NCBI GenBank assembly: GCA_016290775.1
Contig: JAEEVF010000001.1
Span: 558,001-622,000, forward strand
DNA: 64,000 nt
Direction of reading: 5' to 3'
Source: Acetatifactor sp.
Lineage (GTDB): Bacteria; Bacillota; Clostridia; Lachnospirales; Lachnospiraceae
Both the position numbers and the translations under genes were made by a program. The notes beneath the pieces were generated by a model, which saw only the letters and a list, made by a program, of their open reading frames with translations, made no database searches and was not told where the DNA came from. Shown here piece after piece: positions 43,519-53,412 of this stretch (positions within the stretch are counted from its first letter, which is position 1; each line of letters opens with the position of its first letter).

Positions 43519-46185
43519 ATGGACATGGCAGAAATGACGCCCATGATGACAAAATATATGGAGACCAAGCAGGAATACAAGGATTGTATCCTGTTTTATC
43601 GGCTTGGAGATTTCTATGAAATGTTTTTTGACGATGCAATCCTTGCCTCGAAGGAATTGGAGATCACGCTGACCGGAAAGGATTGTGGCCTTGAAGAGCG
43701 CGCACCCATGTGCGGCGTGCCCTTCCATGCGGTGGAAGGGTATCTTTCCAAGCTCGTGAGCAGGGGATATAAGGTCGCCATCTGCGAGCAGGTCGAAGAT
43801 CCGAAGCTTGCAAAGGGCCTGGTAAAGCGCGAAGTGATCCGCGTCGTGACGCCCGGAACGAACCTAAACATGCAATCCCTGGAGGAATCCAGGAACAATT
43901 ATCTGGCCTGCATTGCATATACCACGACGAAGATCGGGCTTTCCGTAGCGGACGTGACCACGGGAGATTATTATCTCACGGAGGTGGATGACCTAAAAAA
44001 GCTCATGGATGAACTCATGAAATATGAGCCCTCCGAGATCATATGCAATGATGCGTTTCTTGTCAGCGGCATTGACATGGAGGACCTCAGGGGAAGGCTT
44101 CATATCAGCGTCAACCCGTTGGAAGCGCGCCTTTTTGATGATGAAGCCTGCAAGAGAAGGCTTCAGAAGCACTTTAAGGTGAACACCCTCATCGGCCTTG
44201 GCATCGAGGATTTCCCCATAGGCCTTGTTGCTGCCGGAGCCTTGCTTGCATATCTTTATGACACGCAAAAAACGGATCTGAGCCATTTTAGGCATCTCTA
44301 TCCCTATCTCACGAACAAATACATGTTGCTGGACAGCTCCACGCGAAGAAACCTGGAGCTGACGGAGACACTCCGTGAAAAGCAAAAGCGCGGATCGCTC
44401 CTTTGGGTTCTGGACAAGACCAAAACGGCCATGGGCGGCAGAATGCTCCGCAGCATGCTGGAGCAGCCTCTGGTGGACAAGCAGGCCATGGAAGAGCGCC
44501 TGGATGCAGTGGAAGAGCTTGGAAAGAACAGCGTCTCCCGCGATGAGATCCGTGAATACTTGAATCCGGTATATGATCTCGAACGCCTTCTTGCCAGGAT
44601 CACCTACAAGACCGCAAATCCGAGGGATTTGATCGCATTTCGGAATTCGCTGGAGATGCTTCCGCACATTCGGACCGTGCTCTCGGGATTCTCATCAAAA
44701 GAGCTCAGGTCCTGCCATGACGAGATCGACGGCTTGGAGGATATCTATCAGCTGATCCTTCGTTCCATCGAAGAGGAACCGCCGATCACGATCCGTGAGG
44801 GCGGAATGATCCGGGACGGGTTCGACGAGAACGTGGACCTTCTTCGCAGTGCCAAGCATGACGGAAAAAAATGGCTGGCACAGCTCGAGGAAGAAGACCG
44901 CGAGAGAACGGGCATCAAAGGTCTGAAGATCAAATATAATAAGGTGTTCGGATATTATTTCGAAGTGACGAATTCCTATCGGAACCTGGTGCCTGAGGAC
45001 TATATCAGAAAGCAGACTTTGGCTAATGCGGAGAGATATACGACACCAAAACTAAAGGAGCTTGAGGATTCCATCCTCAACGCCGAGGACAAGCTGCAGA
45101 CCCTGGAATATGACCTGTTCTGCCAGATCCGCGACAGCATCTCCCTGGAGATCGACCGCATTCAAAAGACGGCAAAAGCCATTGCAAGACTGGACGTATT
45201 CTGTTCCTTAAGCCTTGTGGCGGAGCGAAACCGCTATGTCAGACCAAAGCTCAATGAAAAGGGCATCATCGACGTCAAGGACGGGCGCCATCCCGTGGTG
45301 GAGCAGATGCTGACGGATGACATGTTCATTGCAAATGATACCTATCTGGACAATGGTAAGCATTGCATCAGCATCATCACAGGGCCGAATATGGCCGGTA
45401 AATCGACTTATATGCGTCAGAGCGCACTGATCGTCCTGATGGCGCAAATGGGCAGCTTTGTGCCCGCCAGAAGCGCTGACATCGGCATCGTGGACCGGAT
45501 ATTCACGAGAGTGGGAGCATCGGATGACCTTGCAAGCGGCCAGTCCACGTTCATGGTAGAAATGAATGAGGTCGCAAACATTCTTCGAAATGCTACGGCA
45601 AACAGCCTTTTGATCTTAGATGAGATCGGTCGCGGCACCTCGACGTTTGACGGCCTGTCCATTGCCTGGGCGGTGATCGAGCACGTGAGCAATAAAAAGC
45701 TTTTGGGCGCGAAAACACTTTTTGCAACCCATTATCATGAGCTCACCGAGCTGGAAGGCAAAATGCATAACGTCAACAATTATTGCATTGCCGTTAAGGA
45801 ACGGGGCGACGACATCGTGTTCCTTCGAAAGATCGTAAAGGGCGGCGCGGACCGAAGCTACGGCATTCAGGTGGCGAAGCTCGCGGGAGTGCCTGACATG
45901 GTCATCGACAGGGCAAAGGAGATCGCGGAGCAGCTTTCTGACAATGACATTACGCAAAAGGTGCAAAGCATCGCAGTGGATACCAAGGGCGATGCGAAAC
46001 CGAAAAAGCCCGTGACCTATGATGAGATCGACCTGGGGCAGATGTCCCTGTTTGACACGGTAAAGGATGAGGACGTGATCAAGGAGCTTGAAGAGATCGA
46101 GATCTCGACCCTGACGCCTCTTGATGCGCTGAACACCCTTTATCGTCTGCAAAATAAGCTAAAGAACCGTTGGACAGGGAATTAA
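43519..46185 (+). CDS. mutS: DNA mismatch repair protein MutS
   Basis: An 888-residue MutS, recognising mispairs and short loops. The mismatch-binding Phe-x-Glu is in LGDFYEMFFDDA near residue 36 (Phe-Tyr-Glu), Walker A is GPNMAGKSTYMRQSALI near 622, Walker B ILDEIGRGTSTFDGLSIAW, then ATHYHELTEL. A clamp-binding motif QMSLFD lies near 840. ATG 43519 is used, with ATG 43525 possible. mutL follows after 9 bp. Confidence 0.97.
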   Translation: MDMAEMTPMMTKYMETKQEYKDCILFYRLGDFYEMFFDDAILASKELEITLTGKDCGLEERAPMCGVPFHAVEGYLSKLVSRGYKVAICEQVEDPKLAKGLVKREVIRVVTPGTNLNMQSLEESRNNYLACIAYTTTKIGLSVADVTTGDYYLTEVDDLKKLMDELMKYEPSEIICNDAFLVSGIDMEDLRGRLHISVNPLEARLFDDEACKRRLQKHFKVNTLIGLGIEDFPIGLVAAGALLAYLYDTQKTDLSHFRHLYPYLTNKYMLLDSSTRRNLELTETLREKQKRGSLLWVLDKTKTAMGGRMLRSMLEQPLVDKQAMEERLDAVEELGKNSVSRDEIREYLNPVYDLERLLARITYKTANPRDLIAFRNSLEMLPHIRTVLSGFSSKELRSCHDEIDGLEDIYQLILRSIEEEPPITIREGGMIRDGFDENVDLLRSAKHDGKKWLAQLEEEDRERTGIKGLKIKYNKVFGYYFEVTNSYRNLVPEDYIRKQTLANAERYTTPKLKELEDSILNAEDKLQTLEYDLFCQIRDSISLEIDRIQKTAKAIARLDVFCSLSLVAERNRYVRPKLNEKGIIDVKDGRHPVVEQMLTDDMFIANDTYLDNGKHCISIITGPNMAGKSTYMRQSALIVLMAQMGSFVPARSADIGIVDRIFTRVGASDDLASGQSTFMVEMNEVANILRNATANSLLILDEIGRGTSTFDGLSIAWAVIEHVSNKKLLGAKTLFATHYHELTELEGKMHNVNNYCIAVKERGDDIVFLRKIVKGGADRSYGIQVAKLAGVPDMVIDRAKEIAEQLSDNDITQKVQSIAVDTKGDAKPKKPVTYDEIDLGQMSLFDTVKDEDVIKELEEIEISTLTPLDALNTLYRLQNKLKNRWTGN

Positions 46186-46194
46186 GGAGAGACA

Positions 46195-48297
46195 ATGCCG
46201 GAAATTCACGTTTTAGACTCAGAGACAATTGATAAGATCGCGGCAGGAGAGGTGGTCGAGCGCCCGGCAAGCGTCGTGAAGGAGCTTGTGGAGAATGCGC
46301 TGGATGCAGGTGCGGACGCCATTACGGTGGAGATCCGCGAGGGCGGCATTGCCATGATCCGCGTCACGGATAATGGCTGTGGCATGGAAGAAAGCCAGGT
46401 GCACAAGGCTTTTCTTCGTCATGCGACCAGCAAGATCCAGGTGGCTTCAGATCTTGCAAGGATCGAGAGCCTTGGATTTAGAGGAGAGGCTTTGTCAAGC
46501 ATTGCAGCCGTTTCGCAGGTCGAGATCATCACAAAAACGCAAAAGGAATTGACCGGCGTACGATATTGCATCGAAGGCGGCGTGGAACAGTCCATTCAGG
46601 AGGTTGGTGCCCCGGATGGAACGACCTTTGTCATGAGAAACCTCTTTTTCAACGTGCCGGTGCGCAAAAAGTTCTTAAAGCAACCCCCGACGGAGGGCGG
46701 CTACGTTACCGACCTGATGGAGCATTTGGCCCTTTCGAGACCTGACGTTTCCTTCAAATTCGTGATCGGAAGTCAAATGCGTTTTCATACTTCCGGAAAT
46801 GGCGACCTGAAAGAAGTGATCTATCGCATCTACGGCAGAGAGATCGCAAATGCGCTTGTTCCCATTCAGGTGAGCGATAACGGAATACATGTGCAAGGTT
46901 ACCTCGGAAAGCCCGTTTTGGTGCGTTCTAACCGCAATTATGAGATCTATTTCGTCAATGGCAGGTTTATCCGCAGCACGGTCATTGCAAAGGCCATTGA
47001 GGAAGGATATAAAGAATATTTGATGCAGCACAAATTCCCGTTTTGCGTGTTGCATTTTACAATGGATCCCGAGAGTGTTGACGTCAACGTACATCCCACG
47101 AAGATGGACGTGCGTTTTTCGGACAATTTTGAAGTTTCGCAGACGATCGCTGAGGCCGTAAAAGGCGTGCTGTCAGGCAAGGAAATGATCCCGAATGAGA
47201 CCCTGACGGATGAAAAAGAAGCAATCCAAGAGGAGAAGAACAAACGCGCCGAAATTGCCAAAATGACGGTGTCAGAGCCCTTTGAAACAAAACGAAGGGC
47301 AACGGATGCAGTCCGCGAAGATTCTCCCTATCATGCGCAGGCTCCCGCAAAGGACGATTTTGAAAACAGTGCCGTTTGGGAACGCGTCAGGGCGATCAGT
47401 ACGCCCTCCGTGCGGAAAGCCGAGTGCGCGCCGACTGCGCAGCCCTCAAAAGAGCCTCTTATGGAGGCTCCCAAGGAGTTTTCTGGCGAGCTTTTGGGGA
47501 CGCAGGATTCCTTCTTCGTCGAGACGACGGAAGAAAACGCGAGAGAGCAAGAACTTGCTGAGAATAGCATTACCGTGACTGCTGCTGATTCCGCTTATGT
47601 CGCCGCTGCTGCGCAGAAAACAGTGCCTTCGCAACCTGAAAAAGGCGTGGAAGAACTTGAAACCATAAAGCCCAAGCAGCTCAACCTGTTTGAGGAGAAG
47701 ATCCTAACGCAGGATCATCGCTCGCTCTTTCATATCATAGGGCAGGTGTTTGACACCTATTGGATGTTCCAGTATGAGGATAAGCTATGCATCTTGGATC
47801 AGCATGCGGCGCATGAAAAAGTCAAGTACGAAAGATTCATGAAGCGGTATCATGAGAAGGAAATGACTTCTCAGACCTTGTTCCCGCCCGTGATCGTGAG
47901 CTTAAACGGTCAGGAGGAAGCGGTTTTGAAGGAATGCATGCCCGTGTTTGAACGGCTTGGTTTTGAGATCGAAAACTTTGGCGGCAATGAATATGCACTT
48001 CGCAGCGTACCGACGGACCTTTACGGCTGTAGCGAAAAGGAGATGTTTTTGGAGGTACTCGACGAGCTTGAATCTGGCGTAACAAGACAGAATCCAAAGG
48101 TCGTTGAGGAAAAGATCGCCTCCATGTCCTGCAAGGCCGCAGTGAAGGGAAATAACAGGCTGAGCTATGAAGAAGCAAATGAATTGATCGCCGAGCTTCT
48201 TACGTTGGACAATCCTTACAATTGTCCTCATGGAAGACCTACGATCATCACCATATCGAAGAGTGAAATGGAAAAGAAGTTCAAAAGGATCGTGTAA
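46195..48297 (+). CDS. mutL: DNA mismatch repair protein MutL (endonuclease type)
   Basis: A 700-residue MutL. The GHKL ATPase domain has IAAGEVVERPASVVKELVEN, DAGADAI and GFRGEALSSIAAV. A variable Glu/Lys/Ala-rich linker spans about 335-500. The C-terminal domain has DQHAAHEKVKYERF (the DQHA-x2-E-x4-E nicking motif) and CPHGRPT, so this MutL should incise DNA, as in bacteria lacking MutH. QLNLFEE near 500 resembles a clamp-binding motif. Confidence 0.97.
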   Translation: MPEIHVLDSETIDKIAAGEVVERPASVVKELVENALDAGADAITVEIREGGIAMIRVTDNGCGMEESQVHKAFLRHATSKIQVASDLARIESLGFRGEALSSIAAVSQVEIITKTQKELTGVRYCIEGGVEQSIQEVGAPDGTTFVMRNLFFNVPVRKKFLKQPPTEGGYVTDLMEHLALSRPDVSFKFVIGSQMRFHTSGNGDLKEVIYRIYGREIANALVPIQVSDNGIHVQGYLGKPVLVRSNRNYEIYFVNGRFIRSTVIAKAIEEGYKEYLMQHKFPFCVLHFTMDPESVDVNVHPTKMDVRFSDNFEVSQTIAEAVKGVLSGKEMIPNETLTDEKEAIQEEKNKRAEIAKMTVSEPFETKRRATDAVREDSPYHAQAPAKDDFENSAVWERVRAISTPSVRKAECAPTAQPSKEPLMEAPKEFSGELLGTQDSFFVETTEENAREQELAENSITVTAADSAYVAAAAQKTVPSQPEKGVEELETIKPKQLNLFEEKILTQDHRSLFHIIGQVFDTYWMFQYEDKLCILDQHAAHEKVKYERFMKRYHEKEMTSQTLFPPVIVSLNGQEEAVLKECMPVFERLGFEIENFGGNEYALRSVPTDLYGCSEKEMFLEVLDELESGVTRQNPKVVEEKIASMSCKAAVKGNNRLSYEEANELIAELLTLDNPYNCPHGRPTIITISKSEMEKKFKRIV

Positions 48298-48313
48298 AGA
48301 AGGAGGGGAGTTC

Positions 48314-49291
48314 ATGGCCGAACAAGAAAAGAAAGCTTCCTTGCTGCCGCCCATGGTGATCCTTTCCGGGCCTACCGGCGTGGGCAAAACAAAGCTTTCC
48401 ATCGCACTTGCGAAAGAGATCGGCGGAGAGATCATCTCCGCTGATTCCATGCAGGTTTACGAATTCATGGACATCGGTTCCGCGAAGATCACAAAAGAGG
48501 AAATGCAGGGCGTAAGACACCACCTGATCGACGTCTTAAAGCCTTGGGAAGAGTTCAACGTCGTGACGTTCCAAAGCCTCTGCCAGGAAGCCCTAAAAGG
48601 CATCTACGAGAGGGGCAAGATTCCTGTCGTGGTCGGGGGTACCGGGTTTTACGTACAAGCGCTCCTTCGAGGGATCGATTTTACTGAAAATGAGGACAAT
48701 ACGGAGTATCGAAGGTCGCTGGAAGAGCTTGCGAAGAAGGAAGGCCCGCAAGTGCTCCATGAAATGCTGATCAAGGTAGATCCCGCGTCAGCCGAAGCGA
48801 TCCACGAGAATAATGTAAAAAGGACAATCCGCGCGCTGGAGTTCTTTAAATTGACCGGAACGCCCATTTCGAAGCATAACGAAGAGCAAAGGGCAAAGGA
48901 GAGGGCATATAATTCCTGCTATTTTGTCCTAAATGACAAAAGAGAGCTTTTGTACGAAAGGATTGAAGCGCGCGTGGATGAAATGATCCGTGACGGGCTG
49001 GTTGATGAGGTGAAGCGCCTCAAAGACATGGGATGCATTCGGACGATGACTTCGATGCAGGGACTTGGCTACAAAGAAATCCTGGATTATCTTGCGGGAG
49101 AGTGCAGCTTGGAGGATGCGATCGCTAAAATCAAGCTAGAGACCAGGCACTTTGCAAAGAGACAACTTACTTGGTTTCGTAGAGAAGGGGACGTGATCTG
49201 GCTGAACAAACCGGATTTCGGATACGACGACCAAAGGATCCTCTCGGAGATGAAAAGGTGCCTTTCGGAACAGGGAATCATTCATTGCTAA
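48314..49291 (+). CDS. miaA: tRNA dimethylallyltransferase MiaA
   Basis: A 325-residue enzyme that prenylates A37 of tRNAs reading UNN codons, giving the substrate for MiaB. P-loop LSGPTGVGKTKLSIALA near residue 16; ISADSMQVYEFMDIGSAK; GGTGFYVQALLRG; and SMQGLGYKEI near the end. ATG 48314 follows GGAGGGGAG; the frame is open into mutL but without another site. The start is 16 bp after mutL. Confidence 0.96.
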   Translation: MAEQEKKASLLPPMVILSGPTGVGKTKLSIALAKEIGGEIISADSMQVYEFMDIGSAKITKEEMQGVRHHLIDVLKPWEEFNVVTFQSLCQEALKGIYERGKIPVVVGGTGFYVQALLRGIDFTENEDNTEYRRSLEELAKKEGPQVLHEMLIKVDPASAEAIHENNVKRTIRALEFFKLTGTPISKHNEEQRAKERAYNSCYFVLNDKRELLYERIEARVDEMIRDGLVDEVKRLKDMGCIRTMTSMQGLGYKEILDYLAGECSLEDAIAKIKLETRHFAKRQLTWFRREGDVIWLNKPDFGYDDQRILSEMKRCLSEQGIIHC

Positions 49292-49344
49292 AAAAGATTC
49301 AAAATTGATCAAAGAGGTTTGAAGAAAGAAGAGGTTTTAGTTAG

Positions 49345-50628
49345 ATGGAACAGATAAAAAATGCCTATCTTGACATGGGCATTTCGGAAAAAACATATGC
49401 ATTCGGAGAAAGCGTTCTGAAAGAATTAAAGGAGCGTTTTGAGGAAATCGATAAGGTCGCAGAGATCAATCAGTTAAAAGTCCTCGGTGCGATGCAAAAA
49501 CACCAAGTGAGTGAAGCGTGCCTTCTCGGGACAACCGGATATGGCTATAACGATCTTGGAAGGGATGCGTTAGAGGCGGTCTATGCCTCCGTATTCCATA
49601 CGGAGGATGCCCTTGTGCGTCCGCAGATCACCTGTGGTACCCATGCACTGGCGCTGGCACTGATGAGCAATCTCCGTCCTGGCGATGAGCTTTTGTCGCC
49701 GGTAGGGAAGCCCTATGACACGCTGGAGGAAGTGATCGGCATCCGGCCCTCCATGGGGAGCCTGGCGGAATATGGAGTGAGTTACAAACAAGTGGACCTT
49801 CTGGAAGACGGATCCTTTGATTTCGACGGGATCAAGGCTGCGATCAATGAAAAGACCAAACTGGTCACCGTTCAGAGGTCGAAAGGATATCAAACGAGGC
49901 CCACGTTGTCCGTAGACCGAATTGGTCAATTAATTGATTTTATCAAGAAAATCAAGCCTTCTGTGATCTGCATGGTGGATAATTGCTATGGAGAATTTGT
50001 GGAGACTCGTGAGCCCTCAGACGTGGGAGCGGACATGGTGGTGGGTTCCCTGATCAAGAATCCGGGAGGTGGACTTGCACCGATCGGAGGGTATATTGCA
50101 GGGAAAAAGGAATGCGTCGAAAATGCTGCCAGGAGACTGACGAGTCCCGGACTGGGAAAAGAAGTCGGGGCATCCCTTGGCGTTTTACCGCAGCTCTACC
50201 AGGGATTCTTTTTGGCGCCGACCGTCACTGCCAGTGCGTTAAAAGGAGCGATCTTTGCGGCGAACCTATATGAAAAACTTGGATTCCCTGTGATCCCGAA
50301 TGGGTCGGAATCAAGACATGACATCATTCAAGCAGTCACTTTTGGCAATCCTGAGGGCGTCATCGCGTTTTGCGAAGGGATCCAGGCGGCGGCACCCGTT
50401 GACAGTCACGTAACTCCTGAGCCTTGGGACATGCCGGGATATGACGCAAAAGTGATCATGGCTGCAGGAGCCTTTGTGTCCGGTTCTTCCATTGAGCTTT
50501 CTGCTGACGGACCGATCAAACCGCCATATGCCGTGTACTTCCAGGGCGGACTTACCTGGCCGCATGCAAAATTTGGCATTCTTCGTTCCTTGGAAAGCCT
50601 TGCGTCTAAGGGGATCATAACATTATAG
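49345..50628 (+). CDS. PLP-dependent methionine gamma-lyase-family protein (YnbB-like)
   Basis: A 427-residue fold-type I PLP enzyme of the family formerly called aluminium resistance protein, which sits next to miaA/hfq in many Firmicutes. LGTTGYGYNDLGRD and RPQITCGTHALALALMSN mark the cofactor pocket; the Schiff-base lysine is probably in GSLIKNPGGGLAPIGGYIAG. Its physiological substrate is not established; annotation as a methionine gamma-lyase relative rests on family only. Starts 53 bp after miaA. The following 180-bp gap has no clear terminator or promoter. Confidence 0.87.
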   Translation: MEQIKNAYLDMGISEKTYAFGESVLKELKERFEEIDKVAEINQLKVLGAMQKHQVSEACLLGTTGYGYNDLGRDALEAVYASVFHTEDALVRPQITCGTHALALALMSNLRPGDELLSPVGKPYDTLEEVIGIRPSMGSLAEYGVSYKQVDLLEDGSFDFDGIKAAINEKTKLVTVQRSKGYQTRPTLSVDRIGQLIDFIKKIKPSVICMVDNCYGEFVETREPSDVGADMVVGSLIKNPGGGLAPIGGYIAGKKECVENAARRLTSPGLGKEVGASLGVLPQLYQGFFLAPTVTASALKGAIFAANLYEKLGFPVIPNGSESRHDIIQAVTFGNPEGVIAFCEGIQAAAPVDSHVTPEPWDMPGYDAKVIMAAGAFVSGSSIELSADGPIKPPYAVYFQGGLTWPHAKFGILRSLESLASKGIITL

Positions 50629-50808
50629 GGCGCACTGGCCGCTGTTTTACGAAGCGTGGCATACACTTTTTTCTAAAAAACAAGCATTGTTCGCCACTTT
50701 GTTATATACTTCTTAACGGATTTGTGATACCATATACAAGTGGGAGAAACTTAAACTATTTGGTCTGGGTTTGTTCGTAGACTTTCGGGAATTGGCGGAA
50801 GGAGACGA

Positions 50809-51501
50809 ATGAACAAAAAACAAAATCTGACAGTGCAGGAACAGCCCTATGAGAAATTTCAAAGATTCGGGGCAGAAAGCCTTACGGAGGGCGAACTTCT
50901 TGCGATCATCCTAAGGACGGGAACGCAGGAGAAACCCGCGCTCGTTTTGGCAAACGAAGTCCTATCCCTTGGAAAATATCCTAGGACTGGGCTGCTTGGA
51001 CTTCATGACCTGAGCATTGAGGACATCATGCAGGTCAAAGGGATCGGAGAGGTTAAGGCGATCAAGCTAAAGTGCCTTACGGAGCTGGCGATGCGGATCT
51101 CGAGATCTGACGCAAAGCTTGGACTGAACGTCAAGGATCCGGACACGATCGCGGCTTATTTCATGGAAAAGCTGCGGCACAGAAAGACGGAATGCGTATA
51201 CCTCTTGTGTTTGGATTCCAAGGGATTGATCCTGAAGGAAAGCAGGCTTTCGGAAGGGAGCGTCAACAAATCGCTGATCTCGCCGAGGGATGTTTTCATC
51301 ACGGCGCTTCGGGAAGAGGCAGTCAACGTGATCTTGGTACACAATCATCCCAGCGGAGATCCGACACCCAGCGGGGCTGACACGGATGTCACAAAAAACA
51401 TTGAGGAATTGGGCGCAAAGCTGGACGTGCCTCTTTTGGACCACGTGATCATTGGAGACAACAAGTATTACAGCTTTCGAAAAGAAGGCTTGATCATCTG
51501 A
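50809..51501 (+). CDS. radC: RadC-family JAMM-domain protein
   Basis: A 230-residue RadC. An N-terminal helix-hairpin-helix (about 45-85, IMQVKGIGEVKAIKLKCL) precedes the JAMM/MPN+ metalloprotease-like domain with HNHPSGDPTPSGADTD (HxH-x10-D zinc motif) near 180. Despite the name, a role in DNA repair is not demonstrated. It stands at the head of the mre cluster as in B. subtilis and many Clostridia, 30 bp before mreB. Confidence 0.94.
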   Translation: MNKKQNLTVQEQPYEKFQRFGAESLTEGELLAIILRTGTQEKPALVLANEVLSLGKYPRTGLLGLHDLSIEDIMQVKGIGEVKAIKLKCLTELAMRISRSDAKLGLNVKDPDTIAAYFMEKLRHRKTECVYLLCLDSKGLILKESRLSEGSVNKSLISPRDVFITALREEAVNVILVHNHPSGDPTPSGADTDVTKNIEELGAKLDVPLLDHVIIGDNKYYSFRKEGLII

Positions 51502-51531
51502 GAAAACGGATAACGGAAAGGAGCAGGAACA

Positions 51532-52542
51532 TTGGTCTTTAACGCTTTCGGTATCGACCTTGGTACCAACAACATCAAAATCTACGACAGGAATGAGGAC
51601 AAGGTGGTCATCGAGAAGAACATGATCGCCATCGAAAATAAGACAACCCTTTTTGCATACGGCAACTCCGCATTTGAAATGTATGAAAAGGCACCGAGCA
51701 ACATCCAGATTTCTTATCCGCTGTCGAACGGCGTCATTGCCGACATCAAGAATATGGAGACGCTGGTGAAGTATTTCATCGGTGACATGCAAAAGGGTCT
51801 CGTGAAGCCTGCAGATTTTTACATTGCAGTGCCGACGGACGTGACGGAAGTGGAAAAGAGGGCATTTTACGATCTGATCAAGGATGCCGGCGTAAAGGCC
51901 AGAAAGATCATGGTCGTGGAAAAGGCCGTGGCCGACGGACTTGGTCTCGACGTTGACGTTAAGAACTCCCAGGGGGTTCTCGTGGTTGACGTAGGCTATG
52001 AGACCACGGAAATTTCCATCCTTTCCCTTGGAGGCATCGTACTGAGCCGCCTTATCAAGGTCGGCGGCATGAAATTTGACGAGGCCATCCGAAATGCCGT
52101 GCGTAAGGAATATTCCCTGATCATTGGCGGAAAGACTGCGGAAAACATCAAGATGAACTTAAAGAACCTCGAAGAAAACGAGGAAGGCGCCGTGGTTTAC
52201 GGACGCGACATCGTGACGGGACTTCCCGTGGAGCGCACGATCCCTACGAAGCTTGTCGTTGACGCAATGCAGGAGCACTTTAACACCATTGTGGACAACG
52301 TGAAGGTAATCCTTGAGAGAACGCCGCCTGAGCTTGCGGCAGACATTTTCCGAAAGGGCATTTATCTGACCGGCGGAGCGTCTCAGGTTAATCACATGGC
52401 CGAGCGTCTTGGCACCGGTACGGGCCTTAAGGTCAATCAGGCAGAAGAGCCCATTGCAAGCGTTGCGCTTGGGCTAGCCAAGATCATCAAGGAAGACAAC
52501 TACAAAACTGTAGCTTACGCAATCGAAGGGATGAGTAAATGA
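51532..52542 (+). CDS. mreB: Rod-shape actin homologue MreB
   Basis: A 336-residue MreB, forming membrane-bound filaments that guide lateral wall synthesis. The phosphate-1 loop is FGIDLGTNNIKIYD at the N-terminus, VVDVGYETTEISIL is phosphate 2, and KGIYLTGGASQVNHMAE the adenosine motif. TTG is the start, 8 bases after AAAGGAG. The stop TGA overlaps the mreC ATG (ATGA). The protein is somewhat divergent from canonical MreB, so an Mbl/MreBH-type paralogue is possible, but the order mreB-mreC-mreD supports mreB. Confidence 0.92.
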   Translation: MVFNAFGIDLGTNNIKIYDRNEDKVVIEKNMIAIENKTTLFAYGNSAFEMYEKAPSNIQISYPLSNGVIADIKNMETLVKYFIGDMQKGLVKPADFYIAVPTDVTEVEKRAFYDLIKDAGVKARKIMVVEKAVADGLGLDVDVKNSQGVLVVDVGYETTEISILSLGGIVLSRLIKVGGMKFDEAIRNAVRKEYSLIIGGKTAENIKMNLKNLEENEEGAVVYGRDIVTGLPVERTIPTKLVVDAMQEHFNTIVDNVKVILERTPPELAADIFRKGIYLTGGASQVNHMAERLGTGTGLKVNQAEEPIASVALGLAKIIKEDNYKTVAYAIEGMSK

Positions 52543-53408
52543 GCCCAATCGTAAAACGGAAAGGGGAGAGATTTACTCTGCCGAGTAAATGGCTCCTCTT
52601 TATTTTAACAATTGTATGTACCGCATTGATGATCTTTACGTTTGCGACGGACGTCTTTGACAAGCCGTTTCGCAGTATTGTCGGATATGCGGTCGTTCCC
52701 TTTGAAAAGGGGATCGGATCCGTCGGAAAATGGTTTTCCGGCCGCAAGGATGAACTTGCGCAGATCAGATCCCTGATCAAGGAGAACACGGAGCTGAAGG
52801 AGCAGGTGGCGCGCCTCACGGAGGAGAACACTTTGCTTCAACAGGACAAGTATGAACTGAATAAGCTTCGCCAGCTGTTTGAGCTGGACGAACAATACGA
52901 GGAGTACCACAAGGTTGGGGCCAGGATCATTTCAAGAGATTCCGGGAACTGGTACTCTGCATTTGTGATCGACAAAGGCGAAAAGGACGGACTTAAGGTC
53001 GACATGAACGTGATCGCCGGCGGCGGCCTTGTGGGAAGGATCAGTGCCGTTGGGCCGAATTGGGCGAGGGTGACCGCGATCATATCTGACAATGCGAACG
53101 TATCCGGCATGACGCTGGCTACGGAGGATCACCTGATCGTCTCGGGAAGCCTTAAGGGCATGGATGAAGGAGTGATCTACTTCTCGAAGCTCTTGGATTC
53201 TAAGGGCGCGGTGAACGCGGGCGATAAGATCGTTACCAGTGACGTCAGCGACAAGTTTTTGCCGGGCATTTTGATCGGATATATCTATACGATCGCCGAC
53301 GACAATAATAATCTGACCAAGTCCGGTACGTTGATCCCTGCAGTGGATTTTGAACATTTGTCCGAAGTTTTGGTGATCACGGATCAAAAGCAGACCATAG
53401 AGGAGTGA
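52539..53408 (+). CDS. mreC: Rod-shape protein MreC
   Basis: A 289-residue bitopic protein: a short basic cytoplasmic start, one helix (about 18-37), a coiled coil (about 65-110, KENTELKEQVARLTEENTLL) and a beta-rich periplasm-side domain with ISRDSGNWYSAFVIDKGEKDG. It links MreB and the elongation synthases. Its first 22 codons contain a terminator-like hairpin (52561-52606). Confidence 0.94.
   Translation: MSPIVKRKGERFTLPSKWLLFILTIVCTALMIFTFATDVFDKPFRSIVGYAVVPFEKGIGSVGKWFSGRKDELAQIRSLIKENTELKEQVARLTEENTLLQQDKYELNKLRQLFELDEQYEEYHKVGARIISRDSGNWYSAFVIDKGEKDGLKVDMNVIAGGGLVGRISAVGPNWARVTAIISDNANVSGMTLATEDHLIVSGSLKGMDEGVIYFSKLLDSKGAVNAGDKIVTSDVSDKFLPGILIGYIYTIADDNNNLTKSGTLIPAVDFEHLSEVLVITDQKQTIEE
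52561..52606 (+). terminator. Terminator-like hairpin inside the 5' end of mreC, with competing pairing
   Basis: AAGGGGAG + ATTTACTC (52561-52578) pairs with GAGTAAAT + CTCCTCTT (52583-52600): two 8-bp blocks around a 2x2 internal loop, loop TGCC, followed by TATTTTAA. The block ATTTACTC (52571-52578) can instead pair with a second GAGTAAAT at 52533-52540, which covers the mreB stop and the mreC start codon. Suggests regulated attenuation or start-site occlusion between mreB and mreC. Confidence 0.5.
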
Positions 53409-53412
53409 CCTT

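Noticed and set aside
50629..50808. Possible terminator and promoter between the PLP enzyme and radC
   Set aside because: The best hairpin has a 6-bp stem with a 2-base bulge far from the T run, and no hexamer pair has acceptable spacing.
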